The notes: generated by a model from the letters alone, not told the origin. Shown: positions 52,777 through 63,637, numbered from the stretch's first letter. The stretch: 64,000 nucleotides of DNA from Caldilineaceae bacterium (GCA_022821545.1 JAJEDJ010000038.1:1-64000); one strand, 5' to 3'. Numbers and translations: made by a program.

Positions 52777-52824
52777 AAATGCGTGCCCTGAATTGATTTG
52801 AGTTTGCAGCAATGGAAACTGCAA

Positions 52825-52858
52825 GAGGAGGGAGACTGTTTCTCGCGTCTCTCTCCTC
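52825..52858 (+). terminator. Hairpin with T-run after the locus-5 SBP gene
   Basis: GAGGAGGGAGAC (52825-52836) pairs with GTCTCTCTCCTC (52847-52858), 12 bp with one G-T pair, then GTTCCCTTTTTC. It is the most terminator-like of the SBP-permease hairpins and would favour SBP over permease expression. Confidence 0.65.
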
Positions 52859-52900
52859 GTTCCCTTTTTCTCGTATTTCGTTCTCATCCTGGCTTTCGAT

Positions 52901-53896
52901 ATGTTCCTGTATGCTCTTCGCAGGATCGCGGTGCTGGCGCCTACCGTCATCATTGTGATGCTTATCACCTTCACGCTGGGCTACTATGGTCCCATCGACC
53001 CGGTGCGCGCCGTGCTGGGAGAGGAGTGGGAGGACGAAGCGCGCTATGCGGAGGTCAAGAAGGCCCTCGGCCTCGACCGCCCTTTCGTGATCCAGTTTCT
53101 TGACTATATGGGCACCATGTTTGGGGGCCATTGGGGCCAGTCCCTGTCGGCGTTCGGCGGCGTTGCCAGTGACAGGGCGGTCGGCGAAGGTCGGGGCGCC
53201 GGTTTCTCCGGCACGAGCACCGGTGTACGCGAGATGGTCCTCGGCCGCCTGGCGATCAGCGCCCAACTCTCCTTTTGGGCCTTGGTATTCCTCACCGTCT
53301 TCGCCATTCTGCTCGGTGTCTTGGCCGCGGTCAAGCAGAATACAACCGTCGACTACGCCATCGTCACCAGTTCGATCATCGCCAGCTCGATCCCTGCCTA
53401 TGTGATCGGACCGGTCCTGCTGATCATTTTCGTACTCAAGATCCCCGTTTTCAAGACGGTCGGAGGATGGGATGGCATGTTCTCGCGGCAAGCGATCCTC
53501 CCGGCCATCGTACTGGCAACGGGCCCCATGCTGGTGATTGTCCGCCAGACGCGAGCCGGCATCGTCGAGGTGCTCGGCAAGGACTTTGTGCGCACGGCCC
53601 GCGCCAAAGGCATGCCGGAGCGTCTGGTGGTGGCCCGCCACATGCTGCGAACGGCCATGATTCCGGTGCTGACTTCGCTTGGGCTGGTCACAAGCGGGCT
53701 GCTGACCGGCAGCCTCTTTGTCGAGCAGATCTTCAACATTCCCGGCATTGGCAAACTGGCGATTCAGACGCTTATGTCCGGCGATCATCCCGTGTTTATG
53801 GGGGTCGTCCTGTTTCAAGCCCTGATCATCGTGACCGTCAACCTGCTGACCGACCTGCTGTACGGCGGCCTGGACCCGCGCGTCACCTATGATTGA
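52901..53896 (+). CDS. ABC transporter permease, DppB/OppB type
   Basis: 331 residues. The N-terminal helix LRRIAVLAPTVIIVMLITFTLGYYGPIDP and the coupling loop TARAKGMPERLVVARHMLRTAMIPVLT are typical. An extracytoplasmic segment of about 40 residues (GGHWGQSLSAFGG to STGVREMVLGRL) is longer and more Gly/Ser-rich than usual. It pairs with the next permease. Confidence 0.9.
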   Translation: MFLYALRRIAVLAPTVIIVMLITFTLGYYGPIDPVRAVLGEEWEDEARYAEVKKALGLDRPFVIQFLDYMGTMFGGHWGQSLSAFGGVASDRAVGEGRGAGFSGTSTGVREMVLGRLAISAQLSFWALVFLTVFAILLGVLAAVKQNTTVDYAIVTSSIIASSIPAYVIGPVLLIIFVLKIPVFKTVGGWDGMFSRQAILPAIVLATGPMLVIVRQTRAGIVEVLGKDFVRTARAKGMPERLVVARHMLRTAMIPVLTSLGLVTSGLLTGSLFVEQIFNIPGIGKLAIQTLMSGDHPVFMGVVLFQALIIVTVNLLTDLLYGGLDPRVTYD

Positions 53897-53931
53897 TCCG
53901 CGTCTTTCTAACCATCCTTGAGGATATCCGA

Positions 53932-54900
53932 GTGACCGCAGACGCCGGCGCCCAGCACGATATGTTTGCCATGCCCGAGCAGCGCAGCCTCTGGCAGGAT
54001 GCGCTGGAGCAGCTGATGCGCAACCGCCTGGCCATCTTTGGCGTCTTCGTCGCCTTCCTTCTCCTCTTCGTTTCCATCTTCGGGCCCTGGCTGTCCCCGT
54101 ACGACTACACTGAACAGAACCTCTTCAGAATCAACGAGGGGCCAAGTATCGATCATTGGCTGGGTACCGACGGCCTGGGCCGCGACATGCTCACCCGCAT
54201 CCTGCACGGCGCCCGCACGGCCTTCCTGGTGGGCCTGATCGTTACGATCGGCACCACCGTTTTGGGCGTTGTCCTGGGCGCCGCCGGCGCCTTTCTCGGC
54301 GGCTGGGTCGACGCCCTCGTCATGCGCCTGGCCGATATCACCATGGCCTTCCCCGACATCCTCCTGGCCGCCTTTATCAGCGTCGTCTTTCGCGAAAAGG
54401 TGCTTGAACTGCAGCTCCATCTGCAGGAGCAGTACGGGTGGACCATCTCCGAGGGCAACCGCGTCTATCTGGACTACCTCGTCATCTTCGGCTCGCTGAC
54501 GTTGGTTCAGTGGTATGGCAAGGCGCGGCTGGTGCGGGGGCAGATCCTTTCGCTGCGCGAGAAAGAGTTCATCGAGGCTGAACGCGCCCTGGGCGCCTCC
54601 AACTGGACCATTATCCTCAGCCACCTCGTCCCCAACAGCCTCGGTCCGCTGATCGTCTCGATTACGGTCGGTTTCGGGGGCGCCATGCTCTCGGAGGCGT
54701 CGCTGAGTTTCCTGGGCGTCGGCATCCAGCCCCCGGGCGCAAGCTGGGGAGAGATGATCAGCGACAACCTGGGGCAGTGGCGCTTCAACCCGCACCTGGT
54801 CGTGATGCCGGGCGTTGTGCTTGCCATCGTGGTGCTCGGCTTCAACTTCCTCGGCGACGGTCTGAACGACGCCCTCAACCCTGAGCAAAGGCGGCGTTGA
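53932..54900 (+). CDS. ABC transporter permease, DppC/OppC type
   Basis: 322 residues from GTG 53932, which has GAGGA 7 nt upstream; a TTG at 53893 overlapping the previous stop is an alternative. Signature GTDGLGRDMLTRILHGARTAFLVG; coupling loop IEAERALGASNWTIILSHLVPNSLGPLIV. Between membrane segments there is an insertion of about 35 residues (FREKVLELQLHLQEQYGWTISEGNRVYLD), predicted helical. Confidence 0.9.
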   Translation: MTADAGAQHDMFAMPEQRSLWQDALEQLMRNRLAIFGVFVAFLLLFVSIFGPWLSPYDYTEQNLFRINEGPSIDHWLGTDGLGRDMLTRILHGARTAFLVGLIVTIGTTVLGVVLGAAGAFLGGWVDALVMRLADITMAFPDILLAAFISVVFREKVLELQLHLQEQYGWTISEGNRVYLDYLVIFGSLTLVQWYGKARLVRGQILSLREKEFIEAERALGASNWTIILSHLVPNSLGPLIVSITVGFGGAMLSEASLSFLGVGIQPPGASWGEMISDNLGQWRFNPHLVVMPGVVLAIVVLGFNFLGDGLNDALNPEQRRR

Positions 54901-54904
54901 CGCA

Positions 54905-55948
<1,044 letters not shown>

Positions 55949-56038
55949 AACGTAAGTCGAACCGCCTATCGTGTTCAGTTCTATGTTGCCGCGCCGGCGC
56001 CCCGGCCCGGGCAAAGTGAAACGCTGAGAGACCGCAGG

Positions 56039-57016
56039 ATGGAAGAGCAACCCCTGTTGAGTGTGCGCGACCTGGTCAAGCACTTTCGTATGCCGCGGCG
56101 GAACCTGCTGCGGCCGCCTGATGTGGTGCGCGCGGTTGACGGGGTGAGCTTCGACATCTGGCGCGGTAAGACGCTCGGCCTGGTCGGCGAAAGCGGCTGC
56201 GGCAAGACGACGACCGGGCGCACAATTCTGCAGCTGATGCGCGCCACGTCGGGCTCCGTACAGTTCGGGGGCACAGATCTCTGCCAGCTGAGCGACAAGG
56301 AGCTGCGCCGCTTCAGGAACGGCATGCAGATCATCTTTCAGGACCCCTACGCCTCGCTCGACCCCCGCATGACGATCGGCAAAGCCATCGCCGAGCCGCT
56401 GATGATCCACAGCATCTGCGAGACGCGCGCTGAAGCCATGGATCGCGTCCAGCAGCTGATGGAACGCGTTGGGCTGAACCCCTACTTTAACAATCGCTAT
56501 CCCCACGAATTCAGCGGCGGCCAGCGTCAGCGCATCGGCATCGCCCGCGCCCTAGCGGTCGACCCTGACTTCGTTGTCCTCGATGAACCTGTCTCCTCGC
56601 TCGATGTCTCCATTCAGGCGCAGATCCTCAACCTGCTGCAGGACCTTCAGGACGAGTTGGAACTGACCTATCTGTTCATCGCCCACGACCTGCGCGTGGT
56701 GCGTCATATCAGCGACCGCATCGCAGTGATGTATCTGGGCCTGATCGTGGAGCTGGCGCAGGGTGTGGAGATCTACGATGCGCCGCTCCACCCGTATACG
56801 CAGGCGCTCCTCAGCGCGGTGCCGTGGACCGACCCGAGGCTCGCTCGCAAACACCAGCGCATCATCCTGGAAGGCGAGGTTTCAAGCGCGGTCAACCCGC
56901 CCTCCGGCTGCCGCTTCCATCCCCGCTGCCCCATTGCCGAAGACCGTTGCCAGGTCGAATCTCCCGAGCTGCGCGAGGTCCAGCCGGGGCACTGGGTGGC
57001 CTGTCACCTGGCGTGA
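56039..57016 (+). CDS. Oligopeptide-type ABC transporter ATP-binding protein, DppF/OppF
   Basis: 325 residues. Walker [10 protein letters not shown] (50-58), signature FSGGQRQRI, Walker [13 protein letters not shown] and [12 protein letters not shown]. The C-terminal Cys set is Cys291, Cys297, Cys304 and Cys322, with the same spacing as its partner. It forms the ATPase heterodimer with the 54905-55948 product. The propeller gene begins 64 bp downstream. Confidence 0.93.
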   Translation: MEEQPLLSVRDLVKHFRMPRRNLLRPPDVVRAVDGVSFDIWRGKTLGLVGESGCGKTTTGRTILQLMRATSGSVQFGGTDLCQLSDKELRRFRNGMQIIFQDPYASLDPRMTIGKAIAEPLMIHSICETRAEAMDRVQQLMERVGLNPYFNNRYPHEFSGGQRQRIGIARALAVDPDFVVLDEPVSSLDVSIQAQILNLLQDLQDELELTYLFIAHDLRVVRHISDRIAVMYLGLIVELAQGVEIYDAPLHPYTQALLSAVPWTDPRLARKHQRIILEGEVSSAVNPPSGCRFHPRCPIAEDRCQVESPELREVQPGHWVACHLA

Positions 57017-57080
57017 CGCCGGGGCAGGCAGAAAGTCCACCTGTAGAAAACAGACCACGAATTGGTGGGGAGTAAGAAAC

Positions 57081-58607
57081 GTGCCGGCATCCGAAAGCGC
57101 CCTTGCGGTCGGTTCAGCCACGCAGCTCTTTATTGACGACGAAATGGTCAGCGCCAAACATGGCGTTGTGCGCACCCTTCATCCGGCCCGCAAACTGGAA
57201 CAACCGGTTCTGAGAGCGGACCGCCCCTGGGAAGGGCGCCGCGTCTACATCTACGGCAGCGTGTACTACGACAGCGGCGCCGGTCTCTTTCGTATGTGGT
57301 ATAACACGCGCCTGGGACGGGGGCACGAGCGCCGCGCGCCGGGTCTGCGCTCACGCACCGGCGACATCATCCTGTACGCTACGTCCGAGGACGGTATCCA
57401 CTGGGTCAAGCCCAATCTCGGGCGCCACGAATTTGACGGCGCAACTTCCAACAATATCCTCCTCTTCGACAAGCACAGCCCCACGGTCATAGTCGACGCC
57501 GCTGCCCGGCCAGACCGCCGCTACAAGATGGCCTGCTGGAACTGGGAAGAGGGGAACGACGGCTATTGGGTGGCTTTTTCCGCCGATGGGCTGGACTGGC
57601 GCGGCTACGACGGCAACCCGATCCTCCTGGACGACGACGAAATCCTCGAGGCCGTCACCGTCGCCCGCCACCCGAAGACGGGTGAGTATTTTGGATTTCA
57701 TCGCCGCTGGGGTGACGTGCGCGGGCACGTCCGCCGCCTGGTCGCGGTGGCGACGAGCCGCGACTTTAAGACGTGGGCCGGCCGCGGCGTGTGCCTGGTA
57801 CCCGACGAGTTGGATGACGCCTGGTGTCAGGACCCCGGCCAGCGCACCGAGTTCTACGGCATGTCCGGCTTTGTCTACGGCGATCAGTTTCTCGGCTTTC
57901 TGCCGGTGTTCGACGTGATCAGGGACGCCCGCGGCGAGTCCGGGATGCCTGCGTCGGTGGCCGCCGACGGCAGCTCTGGCTTGCACGCGCCGGCAGCCAT
58001 CTCGGAGTCGGGCGCCGAGATCGACCAGGCCCCCTGGGACGGCCCGATCGCGGCCCAGCTCGTCCACAGCCGGGACGGTCGCAGCTGGCATCGTTTCGAA
58101 GACCGCACGCCCATTATCCCGCGCGGCGAGCCGGGCAGCTTTGACGCCGGCTGCATTCTCTGCTCTGCCGACCGCCCCCTGGTCCGCGGCGACGAGGTCT
58201 GGCACTACTACACCGGTGTGAGCACGATGCACGGCGGTCCCATGCCGCCCAAGACGATCTCAATCGGCCTTGCCAAATGGCGGCTGGATGGCTTCGTCTC
58301 GCTGGATGCCGGACATTTCGGCGGCATGGTCGAGACGGTCCCGCTGCAGCTATCGGCCAATGGGCTGGAGGTAAATGTGGATGCGCGCGACGGCAGCCTG
58401 GCGGTTGAGGCGCTGTCGGCCTCTGGCGAACCACTGGCCGGTCTGACTCGCGAGGACTGCCAGGCAGTTCAAAGCGACGGCGTGCGCCAGGTTGTGCGCT
58501 GGAGAGGGGAGCCGCGCCTGCCAGTCGGCCAGCCCCTGCGCCTGCGCTTCCTCTTGCAGAATGCCAGGCTCTACAGCTTTCGTATCCGGCAGGCGGCTGC
58601 GCCATGA
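57081..58607 (+). CDS. Beta-propeller protein resembling GH43/GH32-like glycosidases
   Basis: 508 residues from GTG 57081 (GGTGGGGAG 8 nt upstream). The frame is open back to 56763, but that part lies over dppF in another frame and reads as Arg/Ser-rich shadow. Blades are marked by ATSEDGIHWVKPNLG, FSADGLDWRGYDGNP and VHSRDGRSWHRFED. The start ATQLFIDDEMVSAKHGVVRTLHPARKLEQPVL, where LFIDD may carry a catalytic-type Asp, resembles proteins annotated as glycosyl hydrolases of unknown family. The C-terminal PLRLRFLLQNARLYSFRI matches the end of the 47615-49159 protein. No signal peptide. Substrate unknown. Confidence 0.65.
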   Translation: MPASESALAVGSATQLFIDDEMVSAKHGVVRTLHPARKLEQPVLRADRPWEGRRVYIYGSVYYDSGAGLFRMWYNTRLGRGHERRAPGLRSRTGDIILYATSEDGIHWVKPNLGRHEFDGATSNNILLFDKHSPTVIVDAAARPDRRYKMACWNWEEGNDGYWVAFSADGLDWRGYDGNPILLDDDEILEAVTVARHPKTGEYFGFHRRWGDVRGHVRRLVAVATSRDFKTWAGRGVCLVPDELDDAWCQDPGQRTEFYGMSGFVYGDQFLGFLPVFDVIRDARGESGMPASVAADGSSGLHAPAAISESGAEIDQAPWDGPIAAQLVHSRDGRSWHRFEDRTPIIPRGEPGSFDAGCILCSADRPLVRGDEVWHYYTGVSTMHGGPMPPKTISIGLAKWRLDGFVSLDAGHFGGMVETVPLQLSANGLEVNVDARDGSLAVEALSASGEPLAGLTREDCQAVQSDGVRQVVRWRGEPRLPVGQPLRLRFLLQNARLYSFRIRQAAAP

Positions 58608-60046
58608 GAGGCATCTGGTTCTTCGACGATTGGATGCTCGAACGCCGCGACTGCCTGGAGCGCGTCTGGGGCAAGCCCGCCTTTGTCAAGGAGATCTTCT
58701 CCGACTTCTACCCGCAAGGCTGGGACGGTTACGGCGGCTACCCGACCGCATTCTACGACGAGCGCCTGGGCAAATACGCGCTCTATCTGATCGCATTTCC
58801 GGGCCGCGAGAGCCGCGACCGCACGCCGGGGATCAGCGCCGGCGAATTCCAGTTCCGCCTGCTCTCCGACGACCCCTGCAACTGGCCCGACCCGGTCTAC
58901 AATCCTGTGCCCGGCCCCGCCTGGCGCAGCTTTGCCGATGTGGTCGTCGACCAGGATGGCGCGCCGATCTGGGCGCACGCCGTGCATTCACTGGCGGGCA
59001 CGCCCCTGGCGGAGCGGGGCTACGCTTCTGCCGTGCTCGACGTACCCCGCCATCTCACCTGGGGCGGCTTTTCGGATGACGGCGTGCAATTCACCGTTGA
59101 CCGCTCAGGCCCGTGGCTGGACCCCGGTTCCGACATTGCCGGCGATATTCTGTGGAACCGCGAGGCCGGCCTCTACCAGCTCTTTGTGCGACCGGTCTAC
59201 GGAGACCGCCGCGTGGCGATGTCGACCACGACCGACTTTACGGCCTTTACGCGCCCGGTGACAGTTTTGCAGCCCGATCCCCTGGACCGCGTGGGGACCG
59301 AGCTCTACGACATGCCGCCCCGCCCCTATGAGGACTTCTACATCGGCCTGCTCAACATCATGACCACCGACCGCTTCGAGGAGGTGAGCCTGAGCCGCGA
59401 CTGGCCGCAGATCAAGTATTTCGGGCGTATGGACACGCAACTGGCCTACAGCTATAACGGCCTGTACTGGTACCGCACCGAGCGCGAACCGTTCATCGGC
59501 GTCCGCGACTACGGCCAGGTTGGCGGCGGGTCGGCTTATGGCAAGGAGATGCTGCGCACGCACGACGACAGGCTGCTCTTCTTCGTGATCGGCGACTACG
59601 GCGGCCATGCCGCCCGCGTCGACAAGGAGACCGACTGGCCCTATGGCAGCGGCTACCGCAGCCCGATGCTCTACGAATTGCGGCTGGACGGCTTCTGTTC
59701 GCTCAAGACCTGGGGCCGCGAGGGCGTGCTGCGCACAAAGGTAATCATCCCCCGCGCTGGCGAGATCCGCCTGAACCTGCGCACTATGGCGCACACCGGG
59801 GTCCGCGTTCAGATGCTGGACGGCGCCACCGCCCAGCCAATCCCCGGCTACACCTGGGATGACGCCCTTCCGGTCAGCGGTGATCACCTCTACGCCCGCC
59901 CCCGCTGGCGCGAACGCAACGACATCTCCGAACTCGTGGACCGCCCCGTCCGCATCGAAATCGCCCTACGCGAAGCCGAACTCTTCGCCATCCGCCTGGA
60001 GTGCGACGTATATAATGCCTGTGAGTCTTTGGCGTCGTTGTGGTGA
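58604..60046 (+). CDS. Beta-propeller protein related to the two other propellers, divergent
   Basis: 480 residues; ATG overlaps the previous stop (ATGA), so the two are translated together. It opens GIWFFDDWMLERRDCLERVWGKP, again a short FxDDWM start like LFIDDEMV in its neighbour, and has blades FSDDGVQFTVDRSGPW, YGDRRVAMSTTTDFTAF and YSYNGLYWYRTEREPF. A C-terminal beta-sandwich begins near residue 380 (GVLRTKVIIPRAGEIRLNLRTM). Not assignable to a known glycosidase family. Last gene of locus 5. Confidence 0.6.
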   Translation: MRGIWFFDDWMLERRDCLERVWGKPAFVKEIFSDFYPQGWDGYGGYPTAFYDERLGKYALYLIAFPGRESRDRTPGISAGEFQFRLLSDDPCNWPDPVYNPVPGPAWRSFADVVVDQDGAPIWAHAVHSLAGTPLAERGYASAVLDVPRHLTWGGFSDDGVQFTVDRSGPWLDPGSDIAGDILWNREAGLYQLFVRPVYGDRRVAMSTTTDFTAFTRPVTVLQPDPLDRVGTELYDMPPRPYEDFYIGLLNIMTTDRFEEVSLSRDWPQIKYFGRMDTQLAYSYNGLYWYRTEREPFIGVRDYGQVGGGSAYGKEMLRTHDDRLLFFVIGDYGGHAARVDKETDWPYGSGYRSPMLYELRLDGFCSLKTWGREGVLRTKVIIPRAGEIRLNLRTMAHTGVRVQMLDGATAQPIPGYTWDDALPVSGDHLYARPRWRERNDISELVDRPVRIEIALREAELFAIRLECDVYNACESLASLW

Positions 60047-60107
60047 GGGCGCGTTTGTCTGAACTGAATTAATAAATGGATTAGTCGGCGTATAGGAAAG
60101 GAGAACT

Positions 60108-62411
60108 ATGGCAAACGGAGGGTTAGAAGCAGGCAAGGATGACCAACAACGGACGTGGGCAGAATTCGTAAGACGCGTCAACGAGCTTGTTGATTCTGGA
60201 GAGTTGGATAGTGTAGAAATCGAGTACAAGCTTGAACTCGGTTGCCAGTTTGCCGAAGCGCGAAAAGCTGTGCTTGACGATTCCGGTGACTGGATTAACA
60301 AGCTGGAGAACGGTGGATTTAAACCCCGCCAAGGTCACCCCATAACTTGGAGATCGATTCAGGATCTCAAGACTTGGTTTGGAAATTCTCCGAACGAAGC
60401 GAATAAGGCGCTGAAAGCACTATGGAAACGAGGCGACTTGCCCGTTACTGAGAGAATCCGGGCCTTCAACTCAGAACTCCCGGAACATCCAGAAATACGG
60501 GGAAAAGAGGGAACTCGGGTGAGGCTGATTTCCGGCTTACTCATGGGTCTTGACGCCAGAAGGTATCCTCCGCTCGCGACTAGAACGCTTAAGAGAGCAT
60601 ACTTGCAGACTGGGTACGACCTGCCGGACAGAAGTGCAAAGGAGGCAGAACTGTATGAACATGCCCTAAAGTTCTTTGATCAGTTTCTCACGGAAGCGCA
60701 GGCACATGGGGCGCGTTTGCACGACCGACTTGATATGCAGTCTGTTGTCTGGCATTGGCGACGACTACCCGATGATCTGCCCCAGTTAGGCTTGCCGTTA
60801 CCTAGCTGTCCGAACGGTATAGAGACCGCAAACGGTTGGGACGCGTTTGCCTGGCGCGTCAACGAACTGATCGCTTCTGATGAATGGTACAAGAAGGAGA
60901 TTGCTCCAAAGCTGGAGATTGAGGGCATGGCTAAACAAGCGTGGGCAGCGGTACTTTTTGATGCCGACAACTGGGCAGACTTAGCAAAGAAGATTTTCAC
61001 TGATCAACATGTCTATTACAGAAATCGCGACAAGGTCCGTTCTTGGATCGACGAGTATCCAAAAGACGCGTTACAGGCATTTAGGGCGGGTTGGACGGCA
61101 GGCAGCTTTCCCGTGGAACAGCCAATCCGTGCATTCTGCAAGCATTTCCCAGAGAAAGTAATAAGCGGCAGCGGATCACGTTTGACCGTAGCAGCCGCCT
61201 TGCTGGCGGCCTATGACGCTAAGCGGTTTCCTCCGTTCTCAAAAGAAAAGTTTGATGATGCATACAAACAGACCGGATACGACGCGCCCGAGCAGAACGC
61301 AGATGAAGCCGCGCTATATGTCCATGCCCTTGGCTTTCTCGACAGATTAATTGAAATGGGCCGGGAGAAAGGGGCGGACCTGCGGCACCGCCTCGACGCG
61401 TTTGCAGTGGTATGGCACCTTGTCGACTGTTTACCCAGTTTCAGCGCGCAACCAGTTGAACCCAAGTCTCTACACGCACTTGCGGACGAACTGCTTCTAC
61501 CGCTCAACTTTCTTGAAGAGATCTGCACACTGCTTGAAGACAAGCATCAGGTCATCTTTCAAGGGCCGCCGGGAACGGGAAAGACATACGTCGCGCAGGC
61601 GCTTGCGAATTGCCTCGCCGGAACCGAAGATCGGGTTACCTTGGTGCAATTTCATCCATCTTATGCTTACGAGGATTTCGTTCGCGGCTTCCGTCCGAAA
61701 ACCACGGAGAATAGTCAGGCCACGTTCGAGTTGCAGGATGGGCCGCTGTTGCGCGCGGCGCAAGAAGCACGAATGGAGCCTGATGCAAAGCACTTCCTCA
61801 TCATCGACGAGATCAACCGCGGAAACATCGCCAAAGTATTCGGGGAGTTATATTTCCTGCTGGAATACCGCGGCAAAAAAATCAGTTTGCAGTACCAGCG
61901 TGAGCCGGAGGAGACCTTCTCTTTGCCAGAGAATCTCTACATTATCGGCACCATGAACACGGCGGACCGCTCGATCGCGCTTGTGGACCTGGCCCTTCGC
62001 CGCCGCTTCTATTTTATCGAGTTTCGCCCGGACAAGGATCCGGTGAAGAGTGTACTCCGCAAGTATCTCGGAGAAGAGTCCAAGTTAGCGTGGGTGGCTG
62101 ATGTCGTAGATGAGGCCAACGAACTGTTAAAGGACGACAGGCACGCCGCAATCGGGCCGAGTTACTTCATGAAGAGCAACCTCAAGGAAGAGGATGTTCC
62201 CCGCATCTGGAAACACAGTGTCCGCCCCTACATTGAGGAACGCCTTTTCGGAGATGACAATCGAATTGAAGAGTTCGAATTGAGCAAGTTGAAGGCTAGA
62301 GCCGAACAGAAACGCAGACAGAGGCAGCAGACAGGACAGTCTGGAGATGACGCGAATGGCGACGCGGACGGCTTAGACAATGAAACAGATCAACCTTCAG
62401 GAGTATCATGA
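60108..62411 (+). CDS. mcrB: McrB-type AAA+ GTPase of a modification-dependent restriction system, duplicated N-terminal domain
   Basis: 767 residues; AAAGGAG lies 6 nt before the ATG. Residues about 16-222 and 243-443 are two copies of one domain. Aligned pieces are WAEFVRRVNELVDSGEL with WDAFAWRVNELIASDEW, LDARRYPPL with YDAKRFPPF, and LHDRLDMQSVVWHW with LRHRLDAFAVVWHL. The AAA+ core follows: Walker A GPPGTGKT (486-493), VQFHPSYAYEDFVRGFRP, Walker B FLIIDEINRGN (Asp567, Glu568), the McrB GTP-specificity segment MNTAD (616-620) and RRRF. The tail from about 720 is charged and disordered. The duplicated domain replaces the DUF3578 DNA reader of E. coli McrB, so target recognition should differ. 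Codon use is more AT-rich than upstream genes. Confidence 0.92.
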   Translation: MANGGLEAGKDDQQRTWAEFVRRVNELVDSGELDSVEIEYKLELGCQFAEARKAVLDDSGDWINKLENGGFKPRQGHPITWRSIQDLKTWFGNSPNEANKALKALWKRGDLPVTERIRAFNSELPEHPEIRGKEGTRVRLISGLLMGLDARRYPPLATRTLKRAYLQTGYDLPDRSAKEAELYEHALKFFDQFLTEAQAHGARLHDRLDMQSVVWHWRRLPDDLPQLGLPLPSCPNGIETANGWDAFAWRVNELIASDEWYKKEIAPKLEIEGMAKQAWAAVLFDADNWADLAKKIFTDQHVYYRNRDKVRSWIDEYPKDALQAFRAGWTAGSFPVEQPIRAFCKHFPEKVISGSGSRLTVAAALLAAYDAKRFPPFSKEKFDDAYKQTGYDAPEQNADEAALYVHALGFLDRLIEMGREKGADLRHRLDAFAVVWHLVDCLPSFSAQPVEPKSLHALADELLLPLNFLEEICTLLEDKHQVIFQGPPGTGKTYVAQALANCLAGTEDRVTLVQFHPSYAYEDFVRGFRPKTTENSQATFELQDGPLLRAAQEARMEPDAKHFLIIDEINRGNIAKVFGELYFLLEYRGKKISLQYQREPEETFSLPENLYIIGTMNTADRSIALVDLALRRRFYFIEFRPDKDPVKSVLRKYLGEESKLAWVADVVDEANELLKDDRHAAIGPSYFMKSNLKEEDVPRIWKHSVRPYIEERLFGDDNRIEEFELSKLKARAEQKRRQRQQTGQSGDDANGDADGLDNETDQPSGVS

Positions 62412-63579
62412 CAGCAAGCAGGCCCTTCTAACTGTCAGTGACCGGGATTTGATTAACGACGCATTGCCGTCAGTCTCGATCGAACCAGTCAAAGGTAAAG
62501 GGAACACTTTCATTCTGAGGCCCGGATCGACCGTTGGCGCGCTTGAAATTGGTGATATGTCGGTACTTATCGAGCCAAAGATCGGCATCCCGCAACTGCT
62601 TTCGCTGGCCTGCTACGCCTTGGGCCTATACAAGCCCCAAGCGCAGAAGCTCTTCGACTTCCAGAAGGCCCAGGCAATACCCGACGTACTAGCCCTAGCG
62701 CTTTTCGAGGCCGCCCGCCGAGCCTTCGGGCGAGGACTCCTGCGTGGATACCTGACCGAGGAAGATGCGCTGCACACGGTGCGCGGGCGAATCCGTTTCG
62801 ACGAGCAGATACGGCGAAGGTACGGAATTCCCCTGCCGATCGAACTGCGTTTTGATGAGTTCACCGAGGACATCCTTGCCAACCGGCTTGTAAAGGCGGC
62901 CATGGCACGACTTCGCCACATGACCTTGCGCTCGTCTGAGGCGCGCCGCGGCTTAGGTTGGATCGCCGCGACGCTCGAAAACGTCTCCCTTCTCGAATTC
63001 CGGCGGCGGAACGTGCCGGAGGTCCGCTTCGACCGGCTCAACGAACACTATCGGGATGTCGTGGGGCTGGCGCGACTTATTTTGCTGCACAGCGAGTTTG
63101 AGTCCTTCCGCGGAGACGTGCGCGCATCCGGCTTCCTGATCAACATGGACAAACTGTTCCAGGAGTTTGTCACTCAGGCACTGCGCGAAGAGCTAGGCGT
63201 ATCTGCAGCCACGTTGCAGTCCGAAAAGAAAGTTCCTTTTGATCTAGACAGTTCAGTGAAGCTTGAACCTGACCTGACATGGTGGGATGGCAGAAAGTGT
63301 ACCTTCGTAGGTGACGCGAAATACAAGAGAATCGACGTCAAGTCCGTACCAAATGCCGACCTTTACCAGATTCTGGCCTACGCTACTGCGCTCGATCTGC
63401 CGGGAGGTCTGCTGATCTACGCGCAAGGAGAGGCCGAGGCCGCGACGTACAAGATCAGGCACACTTGCAAGCAACTGGAGGTCGTCTCCCTTGACCTGAC
63501 CGGCTCACTCGACAACGTACTTGATCGCGTCAAAGACATTGCATGCAAGATCAAGTCGTTGCGGAAAGAGGCCGCGTAA
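62380..63579 (+). CDS. mcrC: McrC-family nuclease subunit
   Basis: 399 residues, overlapping mcrB by 32 nt, typical of the pair. The N-terminal domain (about 1-130) has ALEIGDMSVLIEPKIG, as in McrC proteins that contact the McrB ring. The C-terminal PD-(D/E)xK nuclease is intact: Glu262 (LFQEFVTQAL), Asp298 (LEPDLTWWDG), Asp312-x-Lys314 (FVGDAKYK) and Gln330 (DLYQILAYA). It cleaves DNA when driven by McrB translocation. All catalytic residues are present, so the system looks functional. Confidence 0.93.
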   Translation: MKQINLQEYHDSKQALLTVSDRDLINDALPSVSIEPVKGKGNTFILRPGSTVGALEIGDMSVLIEPKIGIPQLLSLACYALGLYKPQAQKLFDFQKAQAIPDVLALALFEAARRAFGRGLLRGYLTEEDALHTVRGRIRFDEQIRRRYGIPLPIELRFDEFTEDILANRLVKAAMARLRHMTLRSSEARRGLGWIAATLENVSLLEFRRRNVPEVRFDRLNEHYRDVVGLARLILLHSEFESFRGDVRASGFLINMDKLFQEFVTQALREELGVSAATLQSEKKVPFDLDSSVKLEPDLTWWDGRKCTFVGDAKYKRIDVKSVPNADLYQILAYATALDLPGGLLIYAQGEAEAATYKIRHTCKQLEVVSLDLTGSLDNVLDRVKDIACKIKSLRKEAA

Positions 63580-63598
63580 GTTCGCGCGCGATCTGTAG

Positions 63599-63604
63599 TA
63601 TAAT
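63599..63604 (+). promoter_or_regulatory. Candidate -10 hexamer for the Uma2 gene
   Basis: TATAAT directly after mcrC (20 nt past its stop); no convincing -35 at 16-18 bp. Confidence 0.3.
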
Positions 63605-63637
63605 GCCCTCACCTCATCACCTGACGGGGGTGCTGCC

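Noticed and set aside
56763..57080. N-terminal extension of the propeller gene at 57081
   Set aside because: It overlaps dppF in another frame and reads as Arg/Ser-rich noise; GTG 57081 has a good ribosome site.
60108..61500. McrB N-terminus as a DUF3578 domain
   Set aside because: The segments lack similarity to the E. coli reader and instead repeat each other internally.
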